A stretch of DNA of 64,000 nt from Limosilactobacillus caviae (GTDB taxonomy: Bacteria; Bacillota; Bacilli; Lactobacillales; Lactobacillaceae), in assembly GCF_014635905.1 (NCBI RefSeq), contig NZ_BMDS01000007.1, forward strand, positions 1 through 64,000, given 5' to 3'. The notes beneath the pieces are model-generated. The model was not told the origin of the DNA and ran no database searches. It saw only the letters and a program-made list of their open reading frames with translations. The position numbers were made by a program, and so were the translations under genes. How positions within the stretch are numbered: the stretch's first letter is position 1; each line of letters opens with the position of its first letter. Shown in pieces: positions 60,711 to 64,000 of this stretch.

Positions 60711-60804
60711 GCCGTAAGGCCTTAGAGCAAGGGTATGCTTACGAACCGTGTCAGGTCTGGAAGGAAGCAGCACTAAGTATGATATACCTTGTGCTCTAAG
60801 TTTT
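60711..60804 (+). ncRNA. ffs: SRP RNA (small bacterial type)
   Basis: The conserved SRP apical core is present (ACCGTGTCAGGTCTGGAAGG followed by AAGCAGCACTAA, holding the GGAA tetraloop and the internal loops bound by Ffh). It is closed by the long helix CTTAGAGCAAGG with CCTTGTGCTCTAAG. About 94 nt; there is no Alu domain, so it is the short 4.5S-like form. Ends are approximate. Confidence 0.93.
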
Positions 60805-60820
60805 ATTGATAATTAAGCTG

Positions 60821-60860
60821 GAGATTGTGGAAAATAATATTTTCACAGTCTCTTTTATTT
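60821..60860 (+). terminator. Terminator after the SRP RNA
   Basis: GAGATTGTGGAAAAT and ATTTTCACAGTCTC form a long stem, followed by TTTTATTTTT. Confidence 0.88.
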
Positions 60861-60984
60861 TTTCATACTTCTTTTTATTTTAAAAATTTAGTTAAAATAA
60901 TTAATATATATTTTAACTACTTTATATGCTTAATACCTAGTATAATATTTTATGGTATTTTAAATTTGGAAAGGGAGTCTAGCG

Positions 60985-62814
60985 ATGAGTTATCAGGCAT
61001 TATATCGTGTCTGGCGACCACAGCGATTCGATGATCTTGTCGGTCAACAGATTGTTACAAGAACCCTAAAAAACGCAATTATCACTCACCAGATAAGCCA
61101 TGCATACTTGTTCGCTGGTCCGCGTGGTACTGGTAAAACCTCGGCAGCAAAAATCTTTGCTAAGGCGGTTAACTGTCATTATTCAAAAGATGGTGAGCCT
61201 TGTAATGAATGTGATATTTGTAAGGCTATTACGAACGGTCAGCTAAACGACGTGATTGAAATTGATGCTGCGTCAAATAATGGGGTTGAAGAGATCCGCG
61301 ATATTAGGGATAAGGCAAAATATGCCCCCACACAAGCGGATTACAAAGTTTATATTATCGATGAAGTACACATGCTTTCAACTGGGGCGTTTAATGCTCT
61401 GTTAAAGACACTTGAAGAACCACCGGCTAATGTTATTTTTATCTTGGCCACAACTGAACCCCATAAGATTCCGTTAACAATTATTTCGCGGGTTCAAAGA
61501 TTTGATTTTCATCGAATTTCAGCACAAGATGCTTTTGATCGAATGAAATTTATTCTTGATCAAAAAAAGGTTACTTATGATGAAAAGGCATTGTGGGTAA
61601 TAGCAAATGCTGCTGAAGGGGGGATGCGGGATGCGTTGAGTATTCTTGACCAGGTTCTCTCTTTCAGTGATAATGAAGTAAAGCTAGACGATGCGCTGTT
61701 AGTTACTGGTAGTGTTACCAAACAATTGCTAAAAAAATACTTTTTAGAAGTTTGCAAACATGAGGGAGCAACCGCTCTTGATACCATGAAAGACATCTTA
61801 GCTGAAGGAAAAGACGGTCAACGCTTTATTGAAGATTTGATTTCTTTTATTCGTGATATTTTGTTATATCAGGAATCTCCAAGTCTGATTAGCATTGAGA
61901 GTACCGGCCTGAAAAAAGAGGACTTTGAAGAACTAATACAGTTAGCATCTTCAGAGACTTTGTATCAAATGATTGACGAGTTAAATAACATCCAAGAGGA
62001 GATGCGGTTTACAACTCATCCGGATGTATATTTAGAGGTTCTTACGATTAAACTGGCTCAAGTTAATCGTAATAGTAATGGACAATTGACTACTCAGTCT
62101 TCAGTTGATATTTCTAAAAACGAGACAATTGAAAAACTGCAACAGGAAGTTCAACAGTTACAACAAACCGTTAAGCAATTACAGAGCAGTCCTGCAAGGG
62201 CCAGTCGTCCGGTCTCGCGTTCACAAAACGAACAGCCGCGGGTTCAGCAAAAGAAAGTGCAGGTTAATCTTAATAAGGTTTATCCGGTATTGGAAAACGC
62301 CACTCGCCAAGACTTAGTTAATGTTCGTGAATTATGGGGAGATATGTTAAATCTGCTATCTGTCCCCCAGCGTTCGTTATTGCATGTTTCTCAGCCGGTT
62401 GCAGCTAGTGCAGTCGGAATAATTGTGGCGTTTGACTATCCATTTTTATTCCAACAGGCTGCTGATGACACGACCTTATTAAAGAATATGGAAGATGCGC
62501 TTCAGAGGCTGACTGGGAATGAACGTCAGGTTGTCTTTGTACCAAAAGATAAGTGGCCGAAGATTCGCCAAGACTTTATCAGGGACCATGGTTTTAGCAA
62601 GAAACAAAAGGAAACAAAGGTATCTGAGCAAAATCAGCCAGCAGCTGCCAAGACTACTAGTCAAACGCAAGCTGCTTCAGCCATCTCTCCTGAAGAACCA
62701 CCGCTACCTCCAGAAGATGAGGCACCGGCAGAGCAAGAGAATGTGCAAGATAACCAGGTAGCGACAGCGCAAAAGCTATTTGGCAGTGATATTGTTAAAA
62801 TAGAAGATAATTAA
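60985..62814 (+). CDS. dnaX: DNA polymerase III subunits gamma/tau
   Basis: A 609-residue clamp-loader ATPase. The N-terminus YQALYRVWRPQRFDDLVGQQ is the DnaX signature. Walker A GPRGTGKTSAAK lies near residue 45, the zinc cysteines in CNECDICKAI near 73, Walker B VYIIDEVHMLS near 116 and sensor 1 near 145. The C-terminal 200 residues are tau-specific, with a coiled-coil Gln-rich stretch near 385 and an acidic proline-rich tail. The start has GGGAG upstream. It heads the dnaX-ybaB-recR unit. Confidence 0.96.
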   Translation: MSYQALYRVWRPQRFDDLVGQQIVTRTLKNAIITHQISHAYLFAGPRGTGKTSAAKIFAKAVNCHYSKDGEPCNECDICKAITNGQLNDVIEIDAASNNGVEEIRDIRDKAKYAPTQADYKVYIIDEVHMLSTGAFNALLKTLEEPPANVIFILATTEPHKIPLTIISRVQRFDFHRISAQDAFDRMKFILDQKKVTYDEKALWVIANAAEGGMRDALSILDQVLSFSDNEVKLDDALLVTGSVTKQLLKKYFLEVCKHEGATALDTMKDILAEGKDGQRFIEDLISFIRDILLYQESPSLISIESTGLKKEDFEELIQLASSETLYQMIDELNNIQEEMRFTTHPDVYLEVLTIKLAQVNRNSNGQLTTQSSVDISKNETIEKLQQEVQQLQQTVKQLQSSPARASRPVSRSQNEQPRVQQKKVQVNLNKVYPVLENATRQDLVNVRELWGDMLNLLSVPQRSLLHVSQPVAASAVGIIVAFDYPFLFQQAADDTTLLKNMEDALQRLTGNERQVVFVPKDKWPKIRQDFIRDHGFSKKQKETKVSEQNQPAAAKTTSQTQAASAISPEEPPLPPEDEAPAEQENVQDNQVATAQKLFGSDIVKIEDN

Positions 62815-62835
62815 ATATAAAGGATGGATGATACT

Positions 62836-63144
62836 ATGATGCGTGGAATGAATATGCAACAAATGATGAAGCAAGCTAAGGCAATGCAAAAGAAAATGAT
62901 GGCAGAACATGAAGAATTGGCAAAACAAGAATTTGTTGGTAAGGCACCGGATGATATGGTAACGGCTACTTTTAGCGGCGATAACCAGTTAGTTGACTTA
63001 AAGATTAAACCGGAAGCGGTAGACCCAGATGACATTGATATGTTGCAAGATTTAGTAATTGCTGCTGTTAAGGATGGGATGAAGCAAGTTAATGAAGCCA
63101 CACAGCAAAAGCTTGGCAAGTACACACAAGGTATGGGGTTGTAA
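62836..63144 (+). CDS. YbaB/EbfC family nucleoid-associated protein
   Basis: A 102-residue DNA-binding protein that forms dimers with a tweezer-like shape. [20 protein letters not shown] near the N-terminus is a Met-rich coiled segment, and [19 protein letters not shown] the beta core. I choose ATG 62836; ATG 62824 and 62839 are alternatives near the same AAAGGATGG. It lies between dnaX and recR as in most bacteria. Confidence 0.93.
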   Translation: MMRGMNMQQMMKQAKAMQKKMMAEHEELAKQEFVGKAPDDMVTATFSGDNQLVDLKIKPEAVDPDDIDMLQDLVIAAVKDGMKQVNEATQQKLGKYTQGMGL

Positions 63145-63147
63145 AAA

Positions 63148-63750
63148 GTGATCCAGTATCCAGAACCGTTAGCAAAATTAATCGAAAGTTATACTAAGTT
63201 ACCGGGAATTGGTCAAAAAACAGCTACTCGTCTTGCCTTTTATACTTTAAGTATGCAGGAAGACGATGTAACAAATTTTGCTAAGTCACTTTTATCTGCT
63301 AAAAGAGATCTTCATAATTGCAGTATTTGTGGCAATATTACAGAAGATGATCCGTGCCCGATTTGTCGCGATAAGACCCGTGACCATTCACAAATTTTAG
63401 TTGTTGAACAGTCGCAAGATGTAATGGCGATGGAACGAATGCATGAATACCACGGTTTGTATCATGTTTTACATGGCGTGATTTCGCCAGTTGCCGGTAC
63501 TGGACCAGAAGATATAAACATTACTAGCCTGCTTAAGAGATTGAAAAAGGATGATGAAGTAAAAGAGATCATCATTGCTACTAATGCTTCATCTGATGGC
63601 GAGTTAACAGCTGGGTACCTTGCTAAATTAATCAAACCTGCTGGAATTAAAGTTACACGATTGGCACATGGATTATCAGTTGGTGCTGATATCGATTATG
63701 CAGATGAAATGACATTATTTAAGGCTGTGCAAGGGCGAACGGAGATGTAA
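63148..63750 (+). CDS. recR: Recombination protein RecR
   Basis: A 200-residue toroidal recombination mediator that works with RecF and RecO to load RecA on gapped DNA. It contains an N-terminal helix-hairpin-helix ([20 protein letters not shown]), a C4 zinc finger ([18 protein letters not shown] near residue 57) and a Toprim domain ([15 protein letters not shown] near 80). The start is GTG 63148, four bases after the YbaB stop. Confidence 0.96.
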   Translation: MIQYPEPLAKLIESYTKLPGIGQKTATRLAFYTLSMQEDDVTNFAKSLLSAKRDLHNCSICGNITEDDPCPICRDKTRDHSQILVVEQSQDVMAMERMHEYHGLYHVLHGVISPVAGTGPEDINITSLLKRLKKDDEVKEIIIATNASSDGELTAGYLAKLIKPAGIKVTRLAHGLSVGADIDYADEMTLFKAVQGRTEM

Positions 63751-63754
63751 AAGA

Positions 63755-64000
63755 ATGTTTTTTAAACGACCATCAAAAGAAGTTGAGCGTGAACGAAATC
63801 GTCGTCTCTTAGAAGCGGTATATTCTACAAAGGCGAGTTGGGATCATGCACGTGAGACTGAACGTGCAGTATACGAAGCTAATGTTAATAGTGAGCTGCA
63901 TTACCGGTCGCGGATTCAGGAGCAGAAGTTTTTATACTTGTATAAGATTGCTCGTAAATTTAAAGTACATGGTACGCTGAATGACGGGGTAATTGATCGC
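63755..64000 (+). CDS. YaaL-like (DUF2508) protein, partial
   Basis: An open frame starting MFFKRPSKEVERERNRRLLE at ATG 63755, four bases after recR, running off the window after 82 codons without a stop. The charged helical sequence (WDHARETERAVYEANVNSEL, then EQKFLYLYKIARKF) and the position after recR match the DUF2508/YaaL family of Firmicutes, whose function is unknown. The frame is nearly full length for this family. Confidence 0.8.
   Translation, partial: MFFKRPSKEVERERNRRLLEAVYSTKASWDHARETERAVYEANVNSELHYRSRIQEQKFLYLYKIARKFKVHGTLNDGVIDR

Noticed and set aside
1-64000. CRISPR arrays, prophage, IS elements, toxin-antitoxin pairs
   Set aside because: No regularly spaced repeats, transposase, integrase or phage genes were found in any frame; the content is core-genome-like throughout.

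Overview
The window is a low-GC Gram-positive chromosome segment. It most likely comes from Limosilactobacillus reuteri or a very close relative. This is an inference from the LacL/LacM split beta-galactosidase, the BspA/MapA/CnBP-like cystine-binding protein with its cystathionine lyase, PepC, DtpT, the class Ib ribonucleotide reductase and the lactobacillar gene order. No phage, IS element, CRISPR array or replication origin is visible. The window opens inside a 5S rRNA gene and ends inside a yaaL-type gene.

Layout. 1-0.75 kb: end of an rRNA operon with tRNA-Asn, a small membrane protein and tRNA-Thr. 1-5.4 kb: thiol peroxidase, then an HxlR regulator divergent from a likely electrophile/redox cluster (MIF-like tautomerase, old yellow enzyme, a cysteine-free DsbA-fold protein, an alpha/beta hydrolase). 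Two near-identical 21-bp elements lie in front of its two transcription units. 5.5-14 kb: second identical tRNA-Asn, lipoprotein, peptide transporter, metallophosphoesterase, tRNA-Tyr and tRNA-Gln, MFS exporter, and an AspT-like exchanger with an aspartate racemase. 14-20 kb: GntR regulator, NAD salvage (pncB, nadE), tex, SprT-like protein, tRNA-Leu. 20-26.6 kb: lacLM, a large membrane protein, gpmA and an esterase.

26.6-30.4 kb is the most notable locus. A promoter is followed by a 28-codon leader peptide with three consecutive Cys codons, alternative RNA hairpins and a strong terminator. Then come a cystathionine gamma-lyase/synthase and a cystine-type ABC transporter. This has the full architecture of ribosome-mediated cysteine attenuation.

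30.4-36.7 kb: pepC and rpiA on the minus strand; dut, radA and yacL on the plus strand. The 476-bp yacL-cysS gap holds a candidate minus-strand small RNA with C-rich, anti-Shine-Dalgarno-like stretches and its own terminator. 37-42 kb: cysS-mrnC-rlmB-rpmG-secE-nusG-rplK-rplA, with candidate RNA leaders before nusG, rplK and rplA. 42-48.6 kb: a DUF2207 membrane protein, an aminotransferase and a small polysaccharide module (44-residue membrane peptide, processive GT2, UDP-GlcNAc 2-epimerase) separate rplKA from rplJL. The rplJL pair has its own L10 leader.

49.8-53 kb: small hypotheticals, mscL and a PadR-HAAS-DUF4097 envelope operon. 53-60 kb (minus strand): adhE and nrdH-nrdE-nrdF, the latter behind two NrdR-like boxes. 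60-64 kb: tadA, SRP RNA, dnaX, ybaB/ebfC, recR and the start of yaaL, the conserved Firmicutes order.
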